The notes under the pieces: generated by a model
Databases searched by the model: none
Seen by the model: the letters and a program-made list of their open reading frames with translations, nothing else
What the model was told of the DNA's origin: nothing
Shown: one piece after another, positions 23,655-34,558 of the stretch
Layout of the letters: each line of letters begins with the position of its first letter
How positions within the stretch are numbered: the first letter of the stretch is position 1
Origin: Miscanthus floridulus
Taxonomy: Eukaryota; Streptophyta; Magnoliopsida; Poales; Poaceae
Length of the DNA stretch: 64,000 nt
Direction: 5' to 3'
Assembly (NCBI RefSeq): GCF_019320115.1
Contig: NC_089584.1
Coordinates: 55,858,852 to 55,922,851, forward strand
Position numbers and translations under genes: made by a program

Positions 23655-26141
23655 AACTTCTGCTCATCCCTAAGCAATGCTAAACTCAGCAATGGATCAG
23701 GAGTTGCTTCAATATTTTCACTCCTGAAAAGTACACAAGCTTTCAAACAAAAACTCTCCTCTGGATTAGAATAAACTAATTTGACTTTCAAACTTACTCA
23801 TATTACCTTTAACCATGGCGCTTCTTACCCTTCACTCGGGTCTTGAGCAATTGAAAGACATAATGATCAAGTCAAGCACTATGTCTCAAGTTCTTTGCAC
23901 AACCATTATTCCAAAGTTTTTATAAGTTTTTAAAATAAAAACTCAGAACTTCCATTGTATGACACTCTCAAGTCTCTCAATATATGTGGTACTTGTGGAT
24001 CTTCACTAAGGCAATAATGATAGTATGCCCTTTTCTTCCTACAGCTAAGGCTTATGTGGAGGTCATAGGAGTGGAAAAACCATGAAAGAGCATACTTGCA
24101 ATACATATATTGTAAAGTCAAACCTCGGATCCAAAGAGAGTAGAGTCATACAATCAAATCAAGATATGCATGTGTGTGGATGTATGGTAGATATATATGG
24201 TGGCTAACCTAATTCTACTATGATCCCTAAAAACATATCTCTCTTTTGAAACTGAGAAACAACTTTGCAAGAAAACATGGGCTATCTTATTCATCTCTTT
24301 TTTTTCTTCTCTTTTTTAAAGGCGGGCATCTAAGTACCCACGTTTTAGATATCTCGGACACTTATCCATTTTTTTAACTCTCTTTTTTTCATGAATAATT
24401 TGCATGGCCCGTGCCTCTTTTTTGCAACAAAACTCTTGAGAGATAGCAACAAGAACTTGGAGTATTTTTTTGGTGGAAAATCCTATCAAGCATATTTTTT
24501 GTGTTCATTTTGATTGTAGGAGTAAAACATTTTTGGGTGGATCTAGATGGAATGGCATGTTTTTGCACCTACCCCAAGTGTAGGAGCAGTGCATATGTAG
24601 GCGGTGTGTACGTGATCTTGATTTTAAGAGCATGACAAACCTCTCATAAGGGTCAACAAAGTTTGACTAAACTCAACGCAAAGCAAGCAGCATATATGAG
24701 TGGAAGTTTTCCTAGTCTAAATATATATGGCTTTGGCAGGAATTCAAGCTTTGTCATACAGGAGCTCATCATGTAGAATTTTTATGTTTTTCAAAAGATA
24801 AATCTCTAGAACTTTAGTATCACTTGGAACAAGATAAACAGCAACTCATAACTTCTCATATCATATCCGTCAATTATCTAGACTTAGATCAAGCATATGC
24901 TACCCACGAGTTTTAAGTTTAGAGTATATTCTCATATCAAAATAGTCTTATCCAAAACTTGGGAGAATTCAAGGCTGAAAACTAGGTACTTGAAAGGAAT
25001 TACAACAGAGCAACTATTCATCATTTCCTTTAAGAGATTATCCTCATATTCCTTTTATTTATTCAGCTCTTAAAACAAAAAACTAGACACACTTTTTATT
25101 TTGTTTTCATTTTTAAGATCATACCTTACTAATATATATATCTAGCATGAAGATAAATTTTTATTTTATTTTTAGTTATGTATTTTTGTAGCAAATGTAA
25201 AGCAAACATAAGAATAACATAAGCAAAGAAATACTTAGCTAGATACATGGGGATGCTCTTCCCCTAAGTTGGACGTTGTCGTGGTCAAATGTTGAAGTTG
25301 GGTGATCCTTCTTAGAGCAGTCTTGTCAGCTGATGTCCTTCTCATTCATTGAGTGAAGTGAGATGGATACAATTGGGTAAACTTGCTCTTAATCTTGTGC
25401 ATCATCCTACAAAATGTTAATAAGAACACCAAAACTCATGGAATATATTAGAGTAGAAGGGTTAACGGTCTACTATTCGGAGATTAGTTGTTCTTGAGGT
25501 TTAGAAATATTTTCGAATTGACAAGTCTTTAGCAAGATGTTTGTCTAATATTTTTTTGGATTTTTTGAATAGAATGTATGCATAGTATTTCTATTTTTAT
25601 GTCACCACAGTAAATATTCTTGTAGGTTTTTACACGTGATAGAATTATTCACATGGGCCTTAGGATTTTATAATGCAACAATGAAAAAATTATTTATTTT
25701 ATTTTCTAAGTGCAATGCAAATTCAGAAAAGTAAACATGATAAAGTGAAAATAATTCATGCAATGTGAAAAAATAAATATGGATAACTACCGATGTTACC
25801 TCCCGGCAAGGGCTTGGATTTTTAAGTCCTCCGGACAGGACTTAACTAAACAAGTCCTTTATTCTTTGGGTGCATCAATCAGTCTCGGAGATGGAGACCT
25901 TGATGGTTGCACCTCTTGTGATGGTGACTTAGATGATGATGTCACCTTCTCCTTCCACACCTATTTGGTCTGTGGACTCAAATTTGGTGGAGTAGGTTCA
26001 TTCTTCACAACTTCTACTCCTTCATCTTCATCCTTTGGGAGTTGATTCTTCCGACATTGGGTTTATCGACGTCTCTTCTTGGAGCGCATATTCATTGGCA
26101 TTCTTTGGCTATTCATAAGTGGTATGACTATTAAAATAACA
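23655..26141 (-). mobile_element. E1 3' internal region, largely non-coding
   Basis: About 2.5 kb carry no supported ORF, no RT, no RNase H and no integrase. Low-complexity T-rich stretches lie at 24296-24480. A minus-strand tail of peptide-like sequence between about 25800 and 26045 (proline/serine/lysine rich, with stops) may be the end of the protein reading. Apparent plus-strand ORFs, such as 25758-26045, are antisense shadows. Confidence 0.7.
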
Positions 26142-26560
26142 TCATACCTTTTCTCCTGGGAATTGGAAGTGGACTTGTCCAGAACCGACATGGATGATAG
26201 TGTTGGTCGTGTTTAGGAATGGTCTTCCAAGGATAATAGGTGCATCTTCTTCTTCTCCCATGTTAAGGACCATGAAATCAATAGTGACATAGTGATCTTG
26301 TATTCTTACCATGATATCTTTTGCTATTCCCTCTGGAAATCGGATTGATTGATCAGCCATCTGCAATTGCATATATGTAGGGAACAAAGGTTCATTACAA
26401 AATAAGTAGTCATATGTTACCTTGGACATGATGTTGACACCCAACCCAATGTCACAGAAGGTTTTGTGAAATATTCTTTTTCCAATTGTACACTCGATCG
26501 TGGGTACTCCTGGATTGTCCTTCTTGGCAAGGAATGGTGAAGCGAGGAGCTAGCCGTACT
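26142..26560 (-). pseudogene. E1 second retroviral-type aspartic protease-like domain (PR2)
   Basis: An open frame of 100 codons (26444-26142) starts inside the domain. Upstream residues to about 26560 read on in the same style with stops. Visible landmarks are GVNIMSKVTYDYLF after a D-I-G-L-G active-site relic, MQLQMADQSIRFPEGIAKDI, and the flap/end motif APIILGRPFLNT. This is the Athila-type protease pattern. The D-[ST]-G triad is not canonical (DIG), so activity is doubtful. It follows PR1 on the same strand but differs strongly from it, so it is not a recent duplicate. Confidence 0.75.
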
Positions 26561-26653
26561 CAGATCAAAGTGTATTGATCATATTGACTGATTCTTCTTG
26601 CGGCTACCAGGCCTTGTTCTTCCTTCTTCTCAGATTGTTGCTCCTCTTGCTTA

Positions 26654-27115
26654 CTATTGTCTCTTCAGGAAAGTACAACGATGTGGATGACTAGGAGATT
26701 GCAAGATACGATTCTTGAAAGTGAATTTCTCCTTTCTATCCTTAATTGTGAAGTAGATCTTTGCACTGTTAGTGTAGATAATGGCTTTTGCAGTGCTTAG
26801 GAAAGGTCGGCCCAAGATAATGGGTGACCTTACATCTCCGCCTATTTCCAAAACTACAATATCTGCAGGTACATATGATTGTCCTACTCATACACAAATA
26901 TCTTCAAGAATTCCCTTGGTGTAGCAGAGTGACTGATCTGCAAGCTGCAAATGCATATTTGTGTACAACAAAGTATCTCCATTAATTTTATCATAAATTA
27001 CCTTTGGCATGATGTTGACACCTACTCCAAAGTCATAGATAGCTTCTTGGAAAATGTGAGATCCAATGGCTATGGGGATGACAGGTCTCCCTAGATCACC
27101 TTTCTGTTTAGGCAA
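26654..27115 (-). pseudogene. E1 first aspartic protease-like domain (PR1)
   Basis: Two pieces in one frame (27115-26888 and 26851-26654) are separated by an in-frame TGA at 26888-26890, one C-to-T step from CGA. Landmarks are GDLGRPVIPIAIGSHIFQEA, a DFG relic of the catalytic site followed by VNIMPKVIYD, LQLADQSLCYTKGILEDICV, and SPIILGRPFLSTAKAIIY. This is an Athila-lineage Ty3/gypsy protease. No reverse transcriptase follows it, unlike in autonomous relatives. Confidence 0.8.
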
Positions 27116-27189
27116 GGAATAATCTATCCATCCTCCAGCTGATGGTTGTACATAGTAGTATGCTACATTGTGAATATTGATGAGATTTG

Positions 27190-28601
27190 CACTTTCTAGA
27201 TCTTCTAGTTGCCCAGGAATCTTACCTTTATCGGTCGAGTTGTGATTCTATCATTTTATTAAAGCTATGCTGGTTTTTAATGGCAGAGGATAAGCTATCC
27301 ATTATATTATTCAAGTTTTCTAAAATTTTATCATTGGAAGCTAATTTTCTAGATAAGCCCTCCATTATTTTAGCTTGGCCAAAAATTAATTCTCTCAAGG
27401 GAGGTTGATTATTGAAATTATTAAAAATATTACCTTGATAGTTACCTTGGTAGTTGGGCCTTTATTGCTAGTTCCATCGTTGATTTTGTTGAGGGTGGTA
27501 GTTGTTGTTATTGATGAAGTTCACATCCTTGTGTGTTTTAGGACAGTTGTTCCCTGAATGCCTAGTGTTTCTACACTCTTCACACGTCATGCAGGAATCA
27601 TGAATGTGCATGACTTCTTGCTTCTAATTGGCTCGGTCTTTAAGTTTCTTCATGAGCAGATCCATCTTGGTAGACAGTGTGTCTACCTCCTTGAGTTGAT
27701 GCATACCTCCACCTCTCTTGTAGGTTTGAAGATGTTCTTCATTCTAGCCTTGGTTGGAGGCCATCTTCTCCATGAGAGCTGTTGCATCTAGGATTATGAG
27801 TGATAAGAAAGCACCTCTAGCAGCAACATCCATATTCTCATGGGTATTATTGGTCAACCCAAGGTAGATGGTCTACATGAGTAGCCAATTCTCCATCCCA
27901 TGATGAGGACATTCTGATATGTAAACTTGGAAGCGTTCCCATGCCTTAGTGACAAATTCATCGTGTTGCTGTTGGAAGCTAGAAATTCTTCCACGCAGAG
28001 CATTGGTCTTGCCTGTGGGAAAGAACTTTGCTAGGAAGGTAGTGGAGCAGTTATCCCATATAGTATTTCTACCTTTATTGGCGTAAAACCATTGCTTCGC
28101 CTTCCCCAAAAGTGAGAATGGGAAAAAGCAAAGTAATATGGCATCTCTGGACACTCCTTTGATGGTGAAAGTGCTACAAATCTCTAGGAAGTGTTGGAGA
28201 TGAGCACTTGCATCTTCATGTGACTTTCCACAAAATGGGCTAGCTTGCACCATGTTGATGAGCGCTGGCTTGTGCTCAAATCCATTGTCTCCGACATCGA
28301 TTGCTGGTCTAGTACGAATGTTGGCCGTAGTTAGAGCAGAGAACTCATGAAGAGTCTTGTCAGCCATGGCCTTGAAATCTGGTGTTAAGCTCTGCCTTAT
28401 CTAATTGTCTTCCGATTCTAAAGCTGAAACTTTCTTGAGTTTAGCTCTAGTCCTCCTGATTAATGCTTCTGGATCTTCAACATAGTTTGTCGGATGGTCC
28501 AAACCGGTAAGCCTATTTGAGTAGAGGTCAATGGTTATCTCGATCACATGAGGTACAAGTTTATCAATATTTCCTTTTTTCCTAGCTACCTTCACTAGCA
28601 A
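27190..28601 (-). pseudogene. E1 Gag (Athila-like) with CCHC zinc knuckle
   Basis: The N-terminal part at 28601-28401 runs in the same frame as 28367-27873, with TAG at 28398-28400 between them. The core shows ALINMVQASPFCGKSHEDA, HLQHFLEICSTF, LGKAKQWFYANK and FLAKFFPTGKTNALRG, the typical retrotransposon gag helical domain. The frame closes at TAG 27873-27875; copy 2 has CAG there, so this stop is recent. Further on, read with breaks, come the knuckle CEECRNTRHSGNNC (27586-27545), an asparagine-rich linker and a helical C-terminus (near 27408-27190). Gag packages the element RNA; here it is broken. Confidence 0.85.
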
Positions 28602-28609
28602 TGGTGCCA
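28595..28609 (-). other. Primer binding site of E1
   Basis: The minus strand reads TGGCACCATTGCTAG; copy 2 keeps TGGCGCCATTGCTAG. The 3' CCA-complement TGG and GC-rich start fit a tRNA primer of the kind used by Athila/Tat elements. It is not the initiator-Met type. It lies four bases inside the LTR. Confidence 0.7.
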
Positions 28610-28613
28610 GAAA

Positions 28614-30223
28614 TGCTTGATGACATTCCTTAGCATCGCTACTAAGGATAGAGTTGAATTTAGTCCCCAGTAACAGCGCTAGAAATGCTTGATGGTATTT
28701 ATTAACTTATCACTTGTTTAAGTAGCCACCTAATGTTGTTGACATTTCTTAACATCACTTTTACTAAGTTATCATCCCTAGTGATGATGCCAGATATGCT
28801 TATTGGTACTACCTAGTGCCACCTTTATGATGACACTAAGAAGTACTTTAGTATTTTATGTGATTAGAAAGAATATAAATATGAATATGAAAGGGATCTA
28901 CAAGCGCACAGATAATATACCATTGTAACACTTCACCTGGGAGTATTCTAGGTATCGTTATTTATATTTTTACCTTAGGGAAGGATGGATACTTGGAATA
29001 TATTGATTACTTATACACATGATGGAGAGATAAACCATAACCAAACTTCTACCCACAACAGGGGTAAGTAAAGAGATAAATGTATATGAATGGTAAGTAA
29101 TGATAAATGAATCACTCAGAGTACTCCTTTCCATGGCATTAGCATTGCTAAGTAGAATATTCGAGGAATAATTCCTAAATCATTCTTAATTACAAGTCAA
29201 AGCATATGTTAGTTAGTGTAATTACACTAGTAGTCATGGCTAAGATCAACTTCACATCTAAACATAAGGGATATTACTAAGGAAGATTAAGAATAGAGCT
29301 TGTCTTCCTTCATAACTAGATCCTACTTGTCCTATATTCAGGGAGTGGACTACAAAGAACTCAACAGGAATGTCACATCTATGATCTACCACATGACCAG
29401 AATATAGGGTGCATTTGTAGGTAAACAACGTATAAGCACCACGCTTACACAATGTCGATTACTCACCCCTGGTACCTTGGATTAAGCGCTATACGAACTT
29501 ATGCTTGAACATGATGATAATCTAACTATACTAAGCATATAATCAAAGTAGATGATGAACATGATAACTAGGAACATGAATAATATTATGAATCAATTGT
29601 AGCAAACATATGAACAATGAAAGATACAAAAAGAAGATACAAGGGGCTACTCCAAGCCACGCTCTTGACAAAATCTAGAATCCAAGCAAAGCTTGTCTTT
29701 TTCTAGACCTAGCCTAGCTTGCTATGCCCGAGAATATGGTGGAGCTCTGAGGATGATTAGGGTTTCTCTCTTCTTGATTGAATGCAATGCAATGCCTAAG
29801 GGAGGGGGAAGTGGCTAGTATATATAGGCCATAGCATAAATTATGAGCCCTCGGATCAAACTAACTTGAAAGAATAGCATAGATGCAAACCCTAAGGTGG
29901 TGGAGAACCAATGTTCGAAGGAGCAGGCTGATAGTGGGGCCCACAGGCTAGCCGCACCTGTCTACCACTCGCAGTCTACTTCGATGGTTTGGCTTTTGGT
30001 ATCCTCTAGAACCTTCTAGAGTTGTTTTCACCATGGATAAGCGTGATTACTTCTGACATCCAGGTCCACCTTGATGGTTTACTAGATAAACCCTATTGAA
30101 AACATAGATTCATCAAAACTCATGGAATTTATTAGTTTAAACCCCTAAGTCTATGTTGGTGATTACTTTCATGCCCTTATACAAGTTATATTGATGGTTT
30201 ATAATCTTTGTTAACTATCGTCA
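28614..30223 (-). repeat. E1 5' LTR (about 1.61 kb)
   Basis: It runs from TGCTTGATGAC to TATCGTCA on the plus strand. The right 1.25 kb matches 1912-3412 plus 23367-23636. The first 350 bp contain further degenerate copies of the PBS/LTR edge (CGCTAGAAATGCTTGATGG at 28676 and TGCCAGATATGCTTATTGG at 28788), so the true inner edge is slightly uncertain. Confidence 0.8.
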
Positions 30224-30783
30224 GCTATGACCCCAAAGCCCTTGGCACTACGAACAACTCGTGGTAAGCCAAATTGACATACATCGAGGCCACAATTGGC
30301 CGAAGATAACCGACGTACCTAGCACCACCGATGCATGTGCTCGCTGTTGCCTCTTCTTCTTCCCTTCGGGGCTCCATTGCCCTCATTGGTGCTTGTAGAC
30401 TCTGCTACAGCTCTGCACCTCCTCTTTTTTATGCCCAAACTCGATGCGCTATGACTAGCATGGCTCGGACAAGGAGCAAGGACCATGGCACTCAACTCCT
30501 CTCGAAGCGCAGACATCTCACCATTACTAGTAGATGTCTCTACACCATTAGTCCTCTGCTCTCAAACCTTGTCCAAAGGGGCTATAGAGCAGTACTTTCG
30601 GTGATCCTACAAAATGGAGCAAGTTACACGAGGGAATCAGGATGGGTCATTAACTGATCAAACAAACAATGGACACCTTACCGAGTTCTCGGTGCCTCTC
30701 GACTTTGAGCTCAAGGGCTCCACCACACGGTCTTTGCCTGTGAGCTGAGATTTTAGACCCAGCACCTTGTTGGTAAAAAGCAC

Positions 30784-31506
30784 CTAAAGCATGGTCATCG
30801 GCTTGATGGGCTCACCTGATGGGCTAATAGCTTCGATGCAGTCACACATCAGGGACACACGTTCCCTCAGGGGCTGGATCCACCTTTGAAAAAAGGCTAC
30901 TAGGCAATCCTGACCGGTAACCCCTCTGTTTCGGTGACAATCCTGTAGGTCACTCTCGAGTTTGTCCACCTCTTTCATCTCAGACATGGGAACTTCTTCT
31001 TTCTCTACCATTGGCAGAGGGGGTGGGATCTTGTGGGGAAAGGCCAGAGCCAAGCAATCATAAACATAAAACCACTTCTTTGCCCAATTTGGGACTTTGG
31101 AAGGGAGATCGATATGAAAGAATGGAGATTTATTGACCGCCTTGATCTAAAGGCTGCCGATGACCTTTCGGTCTGACTAAGGAAGAATGTTGAAGCCACA
31201 ATAGAACAACTCCCAGCGGGGTTTGATCCCCACAAAGTCCTCACAATAGGAAATGAACATCGCTAGAACCACGATCCCATTTAGGGTCAGGTTATGTACC
31301 TGCATGTTGTGGTATCATTAGAGATCTCAAACAAACTAGTGGATGGGCACCCCGAATCCACGGCGAAAGAAGTTGATGAATACCACAATCTCACCAAAAT
31401 CAGGGGCTGGCACATCCTGGCCGAAGGCACACCGGTAACCCAAAACTTCCCTCGGTGCCAGGAATCCCCTAACAACAAGATTCTTGATGTCCTCCTCAAT
31501 TGCCAT
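30784..31506 (-). pseudogene. Decayed 'putative gypsy type transposon' (PF04195-like) ORF in E2
   Basis: Minus-strand pieces in at least two frames follow the order of this plant-transposon domain. From the ATG at 31506: EDIKNLVVRGFLAPREV and GEIVVFINFFRRGFGVPIH, then TAG at 31336. In another frame near 31260-31190: GIKPRWELFYCGFNI. Then KKWFYVYD and a 90-codon open end (31053-30784) containing VTGQDCLVAFFQRWIQPLRE. The family is known from non-autonomous and Tat-type grass elements; its function is unclear. Assignment is from memory of the pattern, not from a search. Confidence 0.6.
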
Positions 31507-33269
31507 TGACATCTCCCATGGAGAACTAGGGATAGGACTTCGTCCCCCTTGCTCTCCGAGCTCATATCTTCTTCACCTACTGAACTAATGGTTTTGGTTT
31601 TCTTGGCCAGGGTCTTTCTCGGCACCATCACTGCAGCTGCCAAGAGTGGGATCTTGATGTGACAACATCTGCAAGGTCAAGGTAAGTAGAGGAGTGAGTA
31701 CCACTACTTTTGTCAGCGGCGGCAAAGAGATGAACTGTCTCCACACTCGGCTAACCTATAAGGGCGGCTAATGCTAGTCAAAAGCCTTATCAACCCTAGA
31801 CCATAGGCCCAAAATTGCTAGTGAAACCGGGTGGACCAACATTTGGGACCCACCAAAGCCTGGTGTAGCCCACCAAAGCAGCAGGCATAGTCTATGGTTC
31901 TAGTCTAAAACCATGAAAGCCGAACCCTACCATCTCTAGAGTGAGGGGGGTGTTTGGGAAGGTCGCCAGCCGATCCTAAAACCTCTAGCCTCGAGGCTAT
32001 GTAAACCTCTTGAATGTTTGAATAGGCTCAAAGTACCTTAATTCAGCAGATGTGTGCCCCTTTGTGGGAAACTGGAAAATTGGTCAGTCCATGGCTACAA
32101 CCAAAGTATGAGCTCCTAGAATCTGGGAAATGAGTTTCATGATATGCCTTAGTTGGTTAGGCTTTGTCTTGCCACTTCTAGATAGTAGACAATCACTTGT
32201 TCTTCCCATTATTACCTCGAAAGAATAGCATGCACCACAACCCTAGAGGTTTACATGTGTTTGCTATGTGCCCAAGTGATCCTTGAGCATTCAGGATCAC
32301 TGGCTTCTAGAGCCATGAACGACTGCACTTGGTCGGAGTAAATTTTTAGATCGACTCACCTACATAACCCATAGTTATACTAACTGCCCATTGGGTTGGG
32401 AAGGGGGGCGCATAAAAATGCAAGGCTGGTTTAACTGAACAAAAATCATCAATTCACCTGATTAAATTAGGACATAGGTAGTAGCGTTCAAAATCAATAA
32501 AAGTCATTCTTTTTTTATTAAACTTTACTGCATTTTACATCAATAGGTTTATAATAACATAGACCTATCAGAAACTGCTATAGTAATGACAGCCTTGTGA
32601 GTACAGGATTGACTTCGCACCAAGTGATGGACGCATCATGAAGCGAAGAAGTTGGACAAAAGCACACGATGGCCTTCATCTTGCCTTTGAGCCTTCACAA
32701 GCAGGGACGATGACTGGAAGACACCTCATAGAGCTTCCTCTAACATCCAAGAGGAGGAGGAGCCCCAAGAGGAGGACAGCCTACACCATCTTCTATGGCA
32801 TCAGGGAGGAGCGAACTACATCGATTTGGCAGCTTCAAGCCTTCGAATCAATACGCGAGAGCACCTAGGTCAAGATCTATGGGGCAAAAGGTTTCTCGGC
32901 AACATTAGGACACCCTTTGCCCTCTAGGATTTCCTATAGATATTCTGACCTAGAGATCTCCCGTGCATAGACCGTTGGTGACCTTGGTCGCTGTGTCCTC
33001 GACGGACCGAGCCACCAATGGTATTGTTCCTCCCCATCCTTGGAAGCTTCCTCTAACACCCAAGAAGAACGGCCACCGCCAGCCATCATGGAACCCAATC
33101 TTGAAAGCCTTCCACCAATGATGGCGCAACTGCTAAAGAATGCCATGGACCATGGCACACTAGCAGAATCAAAACTCTCACACTTAGTCTAAGGATAGGG
33201 GATTTGGGGAAGAAAGGAGGGGTGAGACTCACTGGCCTCCCTACCCCCTGCTTAAATAAGCACCCTGAG

Positions 33270-33425
33270 GATGGTGGTTGTTGACACTTCTTAGCATAGC
33301 TACTAGGTTTGTATCCCCAGCAATAGCGCCAAAAATGCTTGTTGGCACTTCTTAGCGTACCTACTAGGTTTGTATCCCCAGCAATTGTACTAGAAGTGTC
33401 TTGTTGGTATTTCTTAGCGTCATCA
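33270..33425. repeat. Tandem repeat of about 65 bp spanning PBS and LTR edge of E2
   Basis: Three imperfect units each contain TT(G)GCACTTCTTAGC, ACTAGGTTTGTATCCCCAGC and a GCGCCAAAAATGCTTG-like end. The unit includes the PBS (33311-33331) and the LTR terminus. The same array is present in copy 2 at about 50229-50375. Confidence 0.8.
33311..33331 (-). other. Primer binding site of E2
   Basis: The minus strand reads TGGCGCTATTGCTGGGGATAC, close to the TGGCGCCGTTGCCGGGGA-type PBS usual in Athila/Tat lineages. It sits four bases from the LTR start at 33336. Confidence 0.75.
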
Positions 33426-34558
33426 CTAATAATTAGCAATGCCACTAAGTAATAGCAAGCACATGGAGCTATCATTGTAGCGTTTCACCCGAAAGTATTC
33501 AAGGTATCGTTATTTATATTTTTCCCAAAGGAAGGCATTTGATTAAGAGTCTAGTATGGATATGAACTTGAATAATAATGCTTGCGAGTACACCAATGTT
33601 TATAGCAGGGGTAAAAATGGTGATTTTAAGACAGTGGACACACACTTGGCATTCCTCAAAGGATAAAATCAAAAAGAAAGAATAAAAGAATAATCCTAGG
33701 TCAGCAGGCATTGGTCTAGTATAGTCATACAAATATTAGTTAATGATCATACAAGTTACATAATTAGTATTAGGGCTAAGTGTGAAGTAGGTCAGTAGGC
33801 CACTGAGTACTTGTCTGCAAGCAATCTCATGTGACAATTTAGACTTCTACACTCTAGTTGAACATGGGGGATTACAAGGGACGGACAGGGCTGTCACCAC
33901 CTGCCACCTACCCCTCAACCATGGAAAGGGACAATGCATTCACCTATCTCTCCATACCCAAGCACCACGCTTGCGTATATAGAAACTACCCAAATCCCCC
34001 ATGTCCTCGACCTATGGATTGACAAGTAAAGAACTTGGGCACACCTGATGGCACAATGAACTGCCACCTCAACTTAGCTCTAATTCCGATTATATAAGTT
34101 ATATGAGTGGTTAAGCATAAAGTTAAGTGTGCTACTTTCATGACACACAAACTATAGGCTAGTTCACATATCAAGATTATAGCACAATAACTATACTCTA
34201 GTTCATAAGTACGACTATAAATGGAATATGTGAGCATGACTTTGGAAGAAATCATATCTCTATTCATACCCAAAGGTCACTTCTTCCAAGGAGCCAAGCT
34301 CTCCAAGGGAGCTTTGCCTTGCTCTAATACAACTAGAAGAAAGTAAAACTACTACTAGAGAGTGAGGGAGTGAGGTGTTGCTCAAGTGGAGTGTGTTTGA
34401 GAGAGGGGGGTACCCCTCTATTTATACAAGGAGCTAGGCGGTGCTGGAGGCTATTCCTTGCATGAGGACTAGCTCCCACCGCCATAGCTTGGAGCCATGC
34501 CATCGCCTGTCGAAGGGGTGGCCGAGCAGCACCAGCAGGGGGTCGCTCGCATCTAGGG
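33336..34558 (-). repeat. E2 5' LTR, copy 1, broken by element B
   Basis: It runs from TGCTTGTTGGC to ATCTAGGG, where element B starts. Copy 2 (50285-51696) shows that the LTR continues beyond this point. A minus-strand TATA box is at 34418-34426 (TATAAATAG). Confidence 0.75.
34418..34426 (-). promoter_or_regulatory. TATA box of E2 LTR
   Basis: TATAAATAG on the minus strand, within a GC-richer context. The counterpart in copy 2 is at 51366-51374. Confidence 0.6.

Larger units (their letters stand above)
30224..33335 (-). mobile_element. E2 internal region, RT-less LTR element, left end cut by E1
   Basis: The body of a second minus-oriented element sits between the end of the E1 LTR and its own PBS at 33311-33331. 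The only recognisable coding remnant is a PF04195-like region (30784-31506). The rest (31660-33280) has no supported ORF. No RT or integrase motif was seen on either strand. Its 3' LTR is missing; E1 probably inserted into it, or a deletion removed it. Confidence 0.65.
20558..34558. repeat. Large direct duplication, copy 1 (about 14 kb)
   Basis: It contains the right part of the solo LTR, the E1 3' LTR remnant and body, the E1 5' LTR, E2 and most of the E2 LTR. The same order recurs at 37724-51506 with roughly 98% identity by eye. The left edge (TTTAT followed by CTAAAG) lies inside the solo LTR. The right edge is where element B begins. Copy 1 has 244 bp of gag (27939-28182) that copy 2 lacks. 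Copy 2 has an extra tandem repeat of about 54 bp near 38815-38870. Confidence 0.92.

Noticed and set aside
23655..25750. Env-like ORF expected in some Athila relatives
   Set aside because: No minus-strand frame with signal peptide, membrane segment or length to support it.
33270..33425. CRISPR-like array
   Set aside because: The repeats are adjacent and imperfect without unique spacers, and the DNA is a plant nuclear retrotransposon.
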